From NCBI GenBank assembly GCA_030666935.1, contig DAOUWX010000011.1, forward strand, positions 1-21,045: DNA of 21,045 nt. The letters are read 5' to 3'. This DNA is from Atribacterota bacterium. Its GTDB lineage: Bacteria > Atribacterota > Phoenicimicrobiia > Phoenicimicrobiales > Phoenicimicrobiaceae. The notes under the pieces are model-generated. The model saw nothing but the letters and a program-made list of their open reading frames with translations. It was not told where the DNA came from and did no database searches. This document shows positions 13,912 through 20,764 of the stretch, one piece after another; position 1 is the stretch's first letter, and each line of letters opens with the position of its first letter. Made by a program: the position numbers and the translations under genes.

Positions 13912-15090
13912 ATGTTACATAATAAAAATGTTTTTGCTACATTTCAACATTACAATATTAAACTTTTTACACCCGATTTTAAATCAAGTCTTACTGACCT
14001 AATTATTGAACTTGATTATCTTCGTAAAAAGCGCCTTAGAGGAACAACACTTCCGGTAATTTTCTTTCAAATGAAAAATATATTTCTAGTGCTAGAAAGT
14101 ATTGGTTCATCGAGAATTGAAGGAAACAACACAACAGTTGCAGAATATATTGAAACAATAATAGAAGGAAAGCAATCAAAAGATGAAAAGAGTATTGAAA
14201 TTCATAACTTAGAAAAGGCAATGAGCTTCATTAACAAAAATATCGAAAGCATAAAAATAAATCGAGGTTTTGTTAGTGAATTACATAAACAAGTTGTGGA
14301 AAATATTACTTCTCCTCCCAAGGGAGAAGGAAGTAAAAATCCAGGAAAATATAGAACAAAAAATCTAATAATTGCAAAATCTAAACATATTCCTCCAGAT
14401 TTTACTCAAGTAAATAACTATATGGTAGAATTTTTTGACTTCATTAACAAAAATGACACTTCTAAATATGATTTATTGAAAATAGCAATTGCTCATCATC
14501 GTTTTACCTGGATTCATCCTTTTGATAATGGAAATGGAAGAACGGTTAGATTGCTTACTTACGCAATGCTAGTAAAATATGGATTCAATATCAATATAGG
14601 TGGAATACAAATAGTGAATCCATCTGCTATTTTTTGTATTAACCGCGAAAAATACTATAGTGCTCTTTCTTGGGCTGATAATGGTAAAAAAAGAGGAATC
14701 TTAAAATGGTGCGAGTATGTTATATCTGGACTTAAAAAAGAAATTGAAAAAATTGACAGACTCTTAGATTATGAATATCTTGCAAAAAAAATATTACTAC
14801 CTGCAATATCTTATTCGCTAGAAAGAAAAATTATCACAAATATAGAATCAAAAATATTACAAATCGCTATTGAAAAACAAATTTTTAAGTCATCTGATAT
14901 AAAATCACTCATGCCGAGTAAAGCACATACCGAAAGATCTAGAATTTTGCGTAGCTTGAAAGATAAAAAAATGATAGCTCCTATAAAAAATAAAACCAGA
15001 ATATACAGCTTAAGATTTTACAACAACTATCTTTTAAGAGGAATTATTGGCGCATTAACTAAAGAAGGTTTTGTCTCAATAAATGATTAA
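13912..15090 (+). CDS. Fic-family protein (AMPylation/nucleotide transfer), self-inhibited type
   Basis: Fic enzymes usually transfer AMP from ATP to hydroxyl groups of target proteins. The 392-residue product has the complete active motif HPFDNGNGR at 202-210, with catalytic H202 and phosphate-binding GNGR. Ahead of it is the inhibitory-helix signature GSSRIEGNNTT (65-75), whose glutamate E70 is expected to point into the active site and keep the enzyme quiet. The N-terminus resembles the Fic_N region. The last 90 residues (from about 300) look like a winged helix, with IFKSSDIKSLMPSKAHTERS followed by RILRSLKDKKMIAPI, so DNA or partner binding is likely. The start is ATG 13912 with a weak RBS (AAAGG is far upstream) and a good promoter. 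No separate antitoxin gene is seen; the inhibitory helix is internal. Confidence 0.88.
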   Translation: MLHNKNVFATFQHYNIKLFTPDFKSSLTDLIIELDYLRKKRLRGTTLPVIFFQMKNIFLVLESIGSSRIEGNNTTVAEYIETIIEGKQSKDEKSIEIHNLEKAMSFINKNIESIKINRGFVSELHKQVVENITSPPKGEGSKNPGKYRTKNLIIAKSKHIPPDFTQVNNYMVEFFDFINKNDTSKYDLLKIAIAHHRFTWIHPFDNGNGRTVRLLTYAMLVKYGFNINIGGIQIVNPSAIFCINREKYYSALSWADNGKKRGILKWCEYVISGLKKEIEKIDRLLDYEYLAKKILLPAISYSLERKIITNIESKILQIAIEKQIFKSSDIKSLMPSKAHTERSRILRSLKDKKMIAPIKNKTRIYSLRFYNNYLLRGIIGALTKEGFVSIND

Positions 15091-15197
15091 TATTCGCAAA
15101 AAAGAACGATCAAGTTTTCTGGATCAGATTACATATATTCACATATTTTATATTTATCTAAGCTCTAGAGATATCTGTTAATTGATTTTCACACCTC

Positions 15198-15318
15198 AAT
15201 AGACTTCCACGCCTTTACAGACGTGTTACTCACTTTAACAGACTATCGTCTGTCCCGACTTGCCGGGAACTGGCTCTCATCCCCACCTTTATAGATGGGG
15301 AGTTCCCGCTAGATTAAA
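15198..15318. mobile_element. IS200/IS605-type palindromic remnant without transposase
   Basis: A dense set of hairpins: CACG/CGTG around CCTTTACAGA at 15208-15225, nearly the same as the palindrome beside the TnpA gene at 20913-20932; ACAGAC/GTCTGT at 15238-15253; CCCG/CGGG at 15254-15267; and a two-part stem at 15264-15308. In that last one CGGGAAC pairs with GTTCCCG and, inside it, TCCCCA (15280-15285) pairs with TGGGGA (15296-15301). Subterminal hairpins are the hallmark of IS200/IS605 ends, and the last structure resembles the right end of TnpB-type elements, which doubles as the 3' scaffold of their guide RNA. No tnpA or tnpB frame is present, so this is a non-autonomous (PATE-like) or decayed element. 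It lies between the Fic gene and repeat l. Confidence 0.6.
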
Positions 15319-15460
15319 AAAGCCCTGGTTTGATTACCAAAGGGCTGGAAATTGTCAGCTCCCCGGGTTGATGTCTGAAAGCGTGCTATTATGGGATAAG
15401 ATAGGTCTTGAGATGAAAAGAGTTAGAGCTGGGCATATAGGGATTTACTTGACTCCTTAA
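15315..15460 (+). repeat. Dispersed intergenic repeat, copy l (class D tail)
   Basis: Hairpin 15321-15346 and core GGAAATTGTCAGCTCCCC as elsewhere, but then an unrelated tail with its own frame: MSESVLLWDKIGLEMKRVRA, then GHIGIYLTP and TAA at 15458-15460. No second copy of this tail is in the window. Confidence 0.65.
15321..15346 (-). terminator. Intrinsic terminator, minus strand (copy l)
   Basis: AGCCCT/AGGGCT with inner GGT/ACC; the minus-strand tail is TTTTTTAATC. It would end transcription from the gene at 15587-16030. Confidence 0.65.
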
Positions 15461-15586
15461 ATAATTACCTTAAAGGAAAGTGGGGTTCTTTACTTATGTT
15501 ATACTCCTATTTAGAAAAACTCACCCGGAACATAACTAAAAGGTTAGACGTTGTTTCAGCCCGCATTTTATGATTTCTTCTAATCA

Positions 15587-16030
15587 CTAAATATAACCAT
15601 GAAGTTGTAAGAAAATGCAGATTAGAGAGAAAGATAAGCAAGCGCCCACGAAAAGAAAGATAATAGTTGCAAGCATCACCGCTAATTGTAAAGGTAATAC
15701 ATAAGTTCTATGCTTGAATTCTGCGGTTGGTTCCAATTTCAGTTCCATTTCGATTTTTTGGAGATGCTGCACGGCGCGACGTTCGCCATCTTTCATACCA
15801 TGCATGTGAATTAAAACACAGATACCAAAAAGCCCAATTGCAATTAATCCGAGAGCAAGTATAGATTTATTGTCTGGAAGTCCAGCTATGACGAAACCAC
15901 TTATGCCCAAATATGCAAAAGGTACTTGCCAGAGTTGGGAACTATACCATCGTGAACGAGAATTAAGCTCAGCAAGTTGCACTATAAGTGATTCGTCCTT
16001 TGCTTTTTTCATTTCATTTCGTCTATCCAT
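15587..16030 (-). CDS. Unrecognised membrane protein (147 aa)
   Basis: The product begins MDRRNEMKKAKDESLIVQLA, a charged cytoplasmic-looking segment. A helix pair follows (VPFAYLGISGFVIAGLP, then LALGLIAIGLFGICVLI), then a charged loop (HMHGMKDGERRAVQHLQKIE) with coiled-coil character. A last long hydrophobic stretch (LPLQLAVMLATIIFLFVGAC into LSFSLICIF) may be one or two helices. The frame extends to a second ATG at 16048, but AAAGGAGGG at 16037-16045 fits ATG 16030. No family is recognised. It stands alone between repeats l and m. Base composition is less AT-rich than the operon to its right, which suggests a different origin. Confidence 0.6.
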   Translation of the reverse strand: MDRRNEMKKAKDESLIVQLAELNSRSRWYSSQLWQVPFAYLGISGFVIAGLPDNKSILALGLIAIGLFGICVLIHMHGMKDGERRAVQHLQKIEMELKLEPTAEFKHRTYVLPLQLAVMLATIIFLFVGACLSFSLICIFLQLHGYI

Positions 16031-16239
16031 ACTAATCCCTCCTTTCATGTAAAGTTCGGATAGATATATTTACATTTAGTTATTGTCCTTTATAAAGTCT
16101 AAATAAATATAAGATTTGGCATAGACGGAACGATTTCGGATTACTCTTTATATCCGAACTTACTATTTATTTTAAAATTCTCTGATAATGTCTTTTATCT
16201 TTCTTCTAATTATTCATAAACTAAATTTCTCATATCTTT

Positions 16240-16282
16240 CTATATTTTAATACGACACTTATTTTAAAAATCCTTCTTTTTT
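16240..16282 (-). promoter_or_regulatory. Conserved bipartite upstream motif (copy m)
   Basis: Minus strand: AAAGAAGGATTTTTAAAA, then TAAGTGTCGTATT, then AAAATATAG. It is the clearest match to copy a (342-379). It lies about 210 bases upstream of the gene at 15587-16030. Confidence 0.4.
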
Positions 16283-16430
16283 AGGAAAATAATTAACAGA
16301 AACAAAAAGCCCTTCAACAAAAGCCAAAGGGCTTGGAATTGACAAGCTCCCCCTATTGGAAACACTTAGAACTTTTAAGGGAGATATTGCATTTGAAAAT
16401 ATAAGATTAATAAGTTAATTATTCATTATT
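16264..16430 (+). repeat. Dispersed intergenic repeat, copy m (class B tail)
   Basis: Hairpin 16308-16333, core ACAAGCTCCCCCTATTGGAA and class B tail almost identical to copy f (LPLLETLRTFKGDIAFENIR, then LIS, stop at 16418). Confidence 0.75.
16308..16333 (-). terminator. Intrinsic terminator, minus strand (copy m)
   Basis: Arms AGCCCTT/AAGGGCT; minus-strand tail TTTTTGTTTCTG. It is the first clear terminator downstream of the three-gene operon. Confidence 0.65.
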
Positions 16431-16467
16431 CTAGGTTATATTCAAATAAAATTTGACAATTTTATTA

Positions 16468-16594
16468 GTAAAGAGCAAGGGTTCTAAAATGTTAAACTTG
16501 GTGGAGGCTGGTAGACGATTTTCGCAACTTGTGTATGGGGAATGAGACAAAAAAGACGTATCATAAATTGCCTGAAGTCATTGGAATACACTAA
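16468..16594 (+). repeat. Dispersed intergenic repeat, partial copy n (class A tail only)
   Basis: No hairpin. It shares GTTAAACTTGGTGGAGGCT with copy k, then reads WRLVDDFRNLC and the 20-codon class A ending MGNETKKTYHKLPEVIGIH at 16535-16594. Confidence 0.65.
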
Positions 16595-16662
16595 AAATAC
16601 AACCTCTATAATAATAGTAAAATAATTAATTCTTTAAAAATTATAATTCTCCTTTTACACCT

Positions 16663-16738
16663 TTTCCATTTTAGAATAGATTCCTTTTCATTACAAAGCT
16701 TATTTTAGCTTAAAATTGTACTTTTGTTAAAATGGAAA
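16663..16738. repeat. Nested inverted repeat downstream of the operon
   Basis: TTTCCATTTTA (16663-16673) and TAAAATGGAAA (16728-16738) are perfect 11-base inverted repeats. Nearly at the centre is a second hairpin AAGCT/AGCTT (16696-16711). It sits 93 bases past the operon's last stop. It may be a 3' mRNA structure or a small mobile-element relic. The remaining bases of 16595-16830 are AT-rich and hold no gene. Confidence 0.5.
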
Positions 16739-16830
16739 TGTACATCATTAAATAAATTTTATCTTTTTGTTTTATATTATTTTAAAAAATATCTTAAGAA
16801 AAATAGTATGACACTTTACTTTTATTTTAG

Positions 16831-18657
16831 CTAAAACATATCTTCTTCTTTCTGAAATATCCATCCATCTTTGCAAAAAGTACATTCTTTTTTAGAAGAA
16901 GCGTACATAATATTTCTTATATGTTTTGTACAAGTATATTCTGCTATTCGTTTATCCTCTATAAAAATACGATTACCCAACCCAAAAATAGCATGATGAT
17001 AAAATTTTCCTATATTTTTTTCATATTCTTTCTCGATAAGATTTAATATTTCAACTACAATTCTCCCGCTAGAAATCACATCATCTACAAGCAAAATATT
17101 TTCTCCCTCTCTTATGCTAGGTATTAACTCACTATAATGATATCTTCCTCTTTTAATAGTGTTCGTTTTAATGGATTTTCTTAAATGAATTTTATCAAAA
17201 AACTTTTTAGACCAAACAGTGTAAGTCAAGGAACACTTAAAGCAAAATGATAAATTAACAGCAATAGGAATTGCGCTTGTACCAATTGCTAAAATATTTT
17301 TAATATTATTTCCTTTATGTAATTTCCAAATATTTTTTGTTAGTCTATGTAATAAATCCTGATCGGACACCAAACTTCTACAATATAAATATGTATCTGT
17401 ATGATCTCCATTAATCAACTTATAATGTCCAGTCTCTCTATTTTTTTCAAACCAGTTTTCTAAGAGTTTATCAAGCTTTGGGTCTTTCAAGCTTCTTGCT
17501 GTTTTATAATATGTTTTAACTTTTTTAACATTTTTGTAAAAATCATCTTTTTTTATTGTTGATTTTCTTTCTAAAAAAACGGGGAGTTTGGATTTAGAAA
17601 TTCCAATTTTTTCTTTACTAATAATTCTATGATATAGTATATTTTCAATTAATTTTTTTTCCATTGAAAATTTGGCAAAAATAGGTTTTTGACTAAGTTC
17701 ATTAACGTACATGTTTTTAGTAACTATGCAATGTTTTTTTTCATTACATTCTATAAAAAAGTCGTTAACATAGTCTATTTCCTTTTGTATTTTCCTTGTT
17801 TTAAATTCTCTAAGAAAATCTTTTATTTCTTTTTGTAGCTTTTTTGTTGATTTATCCGGAGCTTGCCATCTTATATTTATATTAACAGTTCTATCAACAA
17901 CATCAAGTTGTATTTTTTCCACAAAAAGGCAAGCAGACCAATGAATTCTTGTATCATTTTCCAAATTACAAGCGGTTATTCTATTGGGTTCAGGAATACG
18001 TTCAAAATTTCCATCCAATTCATCACATATCCTTAATATTCCAGCTAACAATCTTGGTCTATAAACATCACCCTGATAATCTTTTTTCATTTTCCAAGTT
18101 TCATTATCATTAATTAGTTTATTTATATAATTATCCCCGCTATGTGAAAAAGCAATATGTTGTGCTTGAAACATTACATTTTTATGTCCATGGCTCTTAT
18201 TATCAAACATTTTTTTAGGAAAACCTGATATTAAACTGCTATTTAGTTGTTTTTCTATTAATTCGAATCCTGTAATAGTATGATACTTTCTAATATCATC
18301 TGGAGAGAGAGGAAGTTTGGGTACACCGGAAGACACTTCTACTAAATACCCCCATTTGTTATATTGCATTCCGATATCATGAATAAGCGAGGAAATTGCG
18401 AAAACGAATTTCTCGTAGGCACTCCATTCATAAAGTGATTCATCTAGTTGTAAAAAATAATCAATTATTGTGTAACTATGCTTTAAACCGTGATCTGTGT
18501 AATTGTTAAGATCTACGTTTTTCCAAATTTCTTTTACGGATGCATATACACTTGACATTAGATTTATTGGGTCGCAATCATGAAAATTAGTTTCTTCGAG
18601 TTTTAACCACTTTATTAAATCTGCCACTGATTTTATTTTATTTCGACCGATAGACAT
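16831..18657 (-). CDS. HD phosphohydrolase fused to an orotate-phosphoribosyltransferase-like domain
   Basis: The 608-residue product has two recognisable enzymes. Residues about 45-300 are an HD domain with the expected metal ligands: H56/H60 (DHGLKHS), H93-D94 (SLIHDIG), H126 (KYHTITGFELIE), H172 (FSHSGD) and D212 (RICDELD). Residues about 400-604 resemble PyrE: GHYKLINGDHTDTYLYCRSL (OPRT N-terminal strand), NILAIGTSAIPIA, the PRPP loop ILLVDDVISSG (521-531), and ECTFCKDGW (591-599), like the Cys-x2-Cys ending of some bacterial OPRTs. HD domains of this kind cleave phosphates from nucleotides; PRTases join bases to PRPP or the reverse. The combination suggests nucleotide or base turnover, but substrates are unknown. 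Last gene of a three-gene operon; it starts 20 bases inside the preceding gene. Very AT-rich. Confidence 0.8.
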   Translation of the reverse strand: MSIGRNKIKSVADLIKWLKLEETNFHDCDPINLMSSVYASVKEIWKNVDLNNYTDHGLKHSYTIIDYFLQLDESLYEWSAYEKFVFAISSLIHDIGMQYNKWGYLVEVSSGVPKLPLSPDDIRKYHTITGFELIEKQLNSSLISGFPKKMFDNKSHGHKNVMFQAQHIAFSHSGDNYINKLINDNETWKMKKDYQGDVYRPRLLAGILRICDELDGNFERIPEPNRITACNLENDTRIHWSACLFVEKIQLDVVDRTVNINIRWQAPDKSTKKLQKEIKDFLREFKTRKIQKEIDYVNDFFIECNEKKHCIVTKNMYVNELSQKPIFAKFSMEKKLIENILYHRIISKEKIGISKSKLPVFLERKSTIKKDDFYKNVKKVKTYYKTARSLKDPKLDKLLENWFEKNRETGHYKLINGDHTDTYLYCRSLVSDQDLLHRLTKNIWKLHKGNNIKNILAIGTSAIPIAVNLSFCFKCSLTYTVWSKKFFDKIHLRKSIKTNTIKRGRYHYSELIPSIREGENILLVDDVISSGRIVVEILNLIEKEYEKNIGKFYHHAIFGLGNRIFIEDKRIAEYTCTKHIRNIMYASSKKECTFCKDGWIFQKEEDMF

Positions 18658-19717
18658 AATTTAGCTTTTCCTTTGGTTTACATAAAGAAATAATCTGATC
18701 TGGAGAAACTAGCCTGGGTATTCCGACCTCTAAATTATAAATTGAAATAATTTTTATTATTTTTGAAATATTCATGTTATTCAAGAAAAATAAGGCTCGA
18801 TCAATCTCGCTTCCTGTTGCAATTACTTCTTCAACAAGGATTACGTTTTTATCTTGAAGCATATTTCTTAGTTTTCTTCTATGCAGGTTTAACGAAGGAA
18901 TTGGTCCAAGTTTATCTATAGCTACGACTGGCTTTCCTAATATCGTCTGGACACATGATGCAAAAATTAATGAAGTATTGTTTGTTGTAACTATTGCGTC
19001 TATTTGATTATATAAATCTATATCTCTCCTAAAATATTCTAAGATAAATACAATTATTTCATATGCGATTGAATGTATTGCAATATAATTCTTTCCAATT
19101 TCTTTTACATTAAGATAACAAGAAACTAACATGTTATTTTCCATAACTCTGTAGTATTTGCCTGATATACATACCCGAGTACTCTTTTCATCGTTCTTAT
19201 TAGGGATATCTAAATTTCCAGGTTCGGATAAAAGCTGAGTCAACATATCATTTGATACAATATTGCGAAAGTTCAATAGATCTGAAATTTTTTTCTCTTT
19301 TTTTCTATTAAAATCATCAATAGCAAGCTTTTCTATTTTTTTATCTCCTTTTGAGCCACCTTCAAATTTTAGTAAATCACCCTTTTCGTTAAATTTAGCG
19401 ATTAATATGGGGCATGGATAGGTTTCTGCTAATATTTGGTTTAATAAGCCTTCTCCCATGACCAATAAAATTGGCCTTATATTTTTGAATGAATTTAAGC
19501 TTGATATTAATTTAGAAATATGACCAAATCTTTCAAATGGCACTAAATCTATAAAGACATAGGGATTTTTATTAATTTTTATACATGAATAAATATCTAA
19601 TATTTTTCTTATATCTAATTCAGTACCACACCTCAAACGAGCATAATTCAATGGTCCAACTTGTCCTTTAGTTAGTAATTCTAATATTTTATATTTTAGT
19701 GGTTCAATAATTTTCAT
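18638..19717 (-). CDS. Phosphoribosyltransferase-like protein with unassigned N-terminal half
   Basis: The C-terminal part (about 215-345 of 359) has a type I PRTase pattern: QIDAIVTTNNTSLIFASCVQ (first strand and loop), GKPVVAIDKLG, and the PRPP loop NVILVEEVIATGSEIDRAL (291-309), with the acidic pair E296-E297 and TGS. The N-terminal 200 residues begin like a helical segment, MKIIEPLKYKILELLTKGQV, then contain NPYVFIDLVPFERFGHISKL and RPILLVMGEGLLNQILAET, perhaps a Rossmann-type half. I do not recognise it. Unlike the downstream protein it lacks the OPRT-type N-terminal strand and the CxxC end. Its ATG directly follows the stop of the upstream gene, and its end overlaps the HD-OPRT gene by 20 bases, so translation is coupled on both sides. 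Partner of the other two proteins by context. Confidence 0.7.
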   Translation of the reverse strand: MKIIEPLKYKILELLTKGQVGPLNYARLRCGTELDIRKILDIYSCIKINKNPYVFIDLVPFERFGHISKLISSLNSFKNIRPILLVMGEGLLNQILAETYPCPILIAKFNEKGDLLKFEGGSKGDKKIEKLAIDDFNRKKEKKISDLLNFRNIVSNDMLTQLLSEPGNLDIPNKNDEKSTRVCISGKYYRVMENNMLVSCYLNVKEIGKNYIAIHSIAYEIIVFILEYFRRDIDLYNQIDAIVTTNNTSLIFASCVQTILGKPVVAIDKLGPIPSLNLHRRKLRNMLQDKNVILVEEVIATGSEIDRALFFLNNMNISKIIKIISIYNLEVGIPRLVSPDQIISLCKPKEKLNYVYRSK

Positions 19718-20731
19718 TTATTTTTCCAACTTTGGTAAAGTTAAATCAATAAAAATGTGGGTACCGGGAATTTCTGGATAATCATCAAAGTTTATCAAAT
19801 TCCTTAGCCATTTTCTAGTAGGTACTCTGTAGAATTCATCAAATTTCATTTTATAGTGATTCTTAGAAAGATCAATTTCTGCATATTTACTTCCTGTTCG
19901 AATGCCCATTTTTCCAGATCGATCTCTTATATATTTCAAAACTGGATAAAGCCCTAATATACCATCCTCATTATTGTAAAATCTATATAAAAGAGCTTCA
20001 ATTATTGCTTGCTCATCAGTTTTTATCCATGTTTTTTTTCTTCTATTTTGTAAAGTATATTTAAAGCCCTTTCCGATATCATTACAACAAAACCTTATTA
20101 TTCTATATCCAGGTGGTGTGGGTGTATAAGCGACAAGTCCCTTACCTGTTCCTTCTTCATTACCACCATGAAGAACGATATTTAATATTAACTCTCGTAT
20201 CGTTGCTGTAAAAGGTTTAACATATTCATAGAATTCTTCGCCAATTTCATTAATATCAAAATTTTTTACTAGATATTTTGTAATATAACTATTGGAATAA
20301 TTCATAACATTTCCCCAGTTATTTTTATCTACTAATTGTATTTTTCGAAGGGAATATGGGTGATCATCGTGTGAATAATATTTTTCATCTGCAGCTTCAA
20401 GTTTTGCTTCATCATCAAAAAAAATACCCAAGTCATCGGTAAGAGAATTAAAACCTAAATATTTTATAAAAGAAATTTGATCATAATTATCTGGAAGAAT
20501 GATTTCGGTATATAAATTATTAACGGTTTTCCTATATAAAGAGATAAAACCAATCCACAATATTCCATCATGCCCCAATATATCAATATCTCGTAAATTT
20601 ATTTCCAATTTTTTCTCAGTAAGTAAATTATCCCATTTCTCTTTACTTTCTATCAATGAAAAAGTATCCCAATGAAAAATTTTCCTTTTTTTATAATCCA
20701 GTTCTATTAATTTAGAAATGTTAAAGTCCAT
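19718..20731 (-). CDS. STAS-like/GHKL-ATPase protein
   Basis: First gene of the operon, 337 residues. The N-terminal region (about 40-95) has the alternating strand-helix pattern of a STAS-like domain: EINLRDIDILGHDGILWIGF, then TEIILPDN and ISFIKYLGF. The centre is a GHKL (Bergerat-fold) ATPase: N-box RELILNIVLHGG (179-190) with E180 and N184, the D-x-G-x-G box NDIGKGF (217-223), the second glycine segment GILGLYPVLKYI (257-268), and the strand PGTHIFIDL near the end. There is no histidine-phosphorylation or transmembrane region, so it is more like a stand-alone sensor or ATP-driven switch than a classic kinase. Start ATG 20731 has AAGGAGGTG at 20736-20744, the best RBS of the operon. Its stop codon abuts the ATG of the PRTase gene. 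Confidence 0.75.
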   Translation of the reverse strand: MDFNISKLIELDYKKRKIFHWDTFSLIESKEKWDNLLTEKKLEINLRDIDILGHDGILWIGFISLYRKTVNNLYTEIILPDNYDQISFIKYLGFNSLTDDLGIFFDDEAKLEAADEKYYSHDDHPYSLRKIQLVDKNNWGNVMNYSNSYITKYLVKNFDINEIGEEFYEYVKPFTATIRELILNIVLHGGNEEGTGKGLVAYTPTPPGYRIIRFCCNDIGKGFKYTLQNRRKKTWIKTDEQAIIEALLYRFYNNEDGILGLYPVLKYIRDRSGKMGIRTGSKYAEIDLSKNHYKMKFDEFYRVPTRKWLRNLINFDDYPEIPGTHIFIDLTLPKLEK

Positions 20732-20764
20732 TTTACACCTCCTTGTAAAATATAAGATAACACG

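Noticed and set aside
15260..15460. 66-codon plus-strand frame across the palindromic remnant and repeat l
   Set aside because: It joins hairpin sequence of the element to the repeat; only the last part (class D tail) has a coding look, and there is no RBS.
361..16594. The repeat array as a CRISPR array
   Set aside because: Units are separated by whole genes of variable length and the copies vary in sequence; no short regular spacers and no cas genes.
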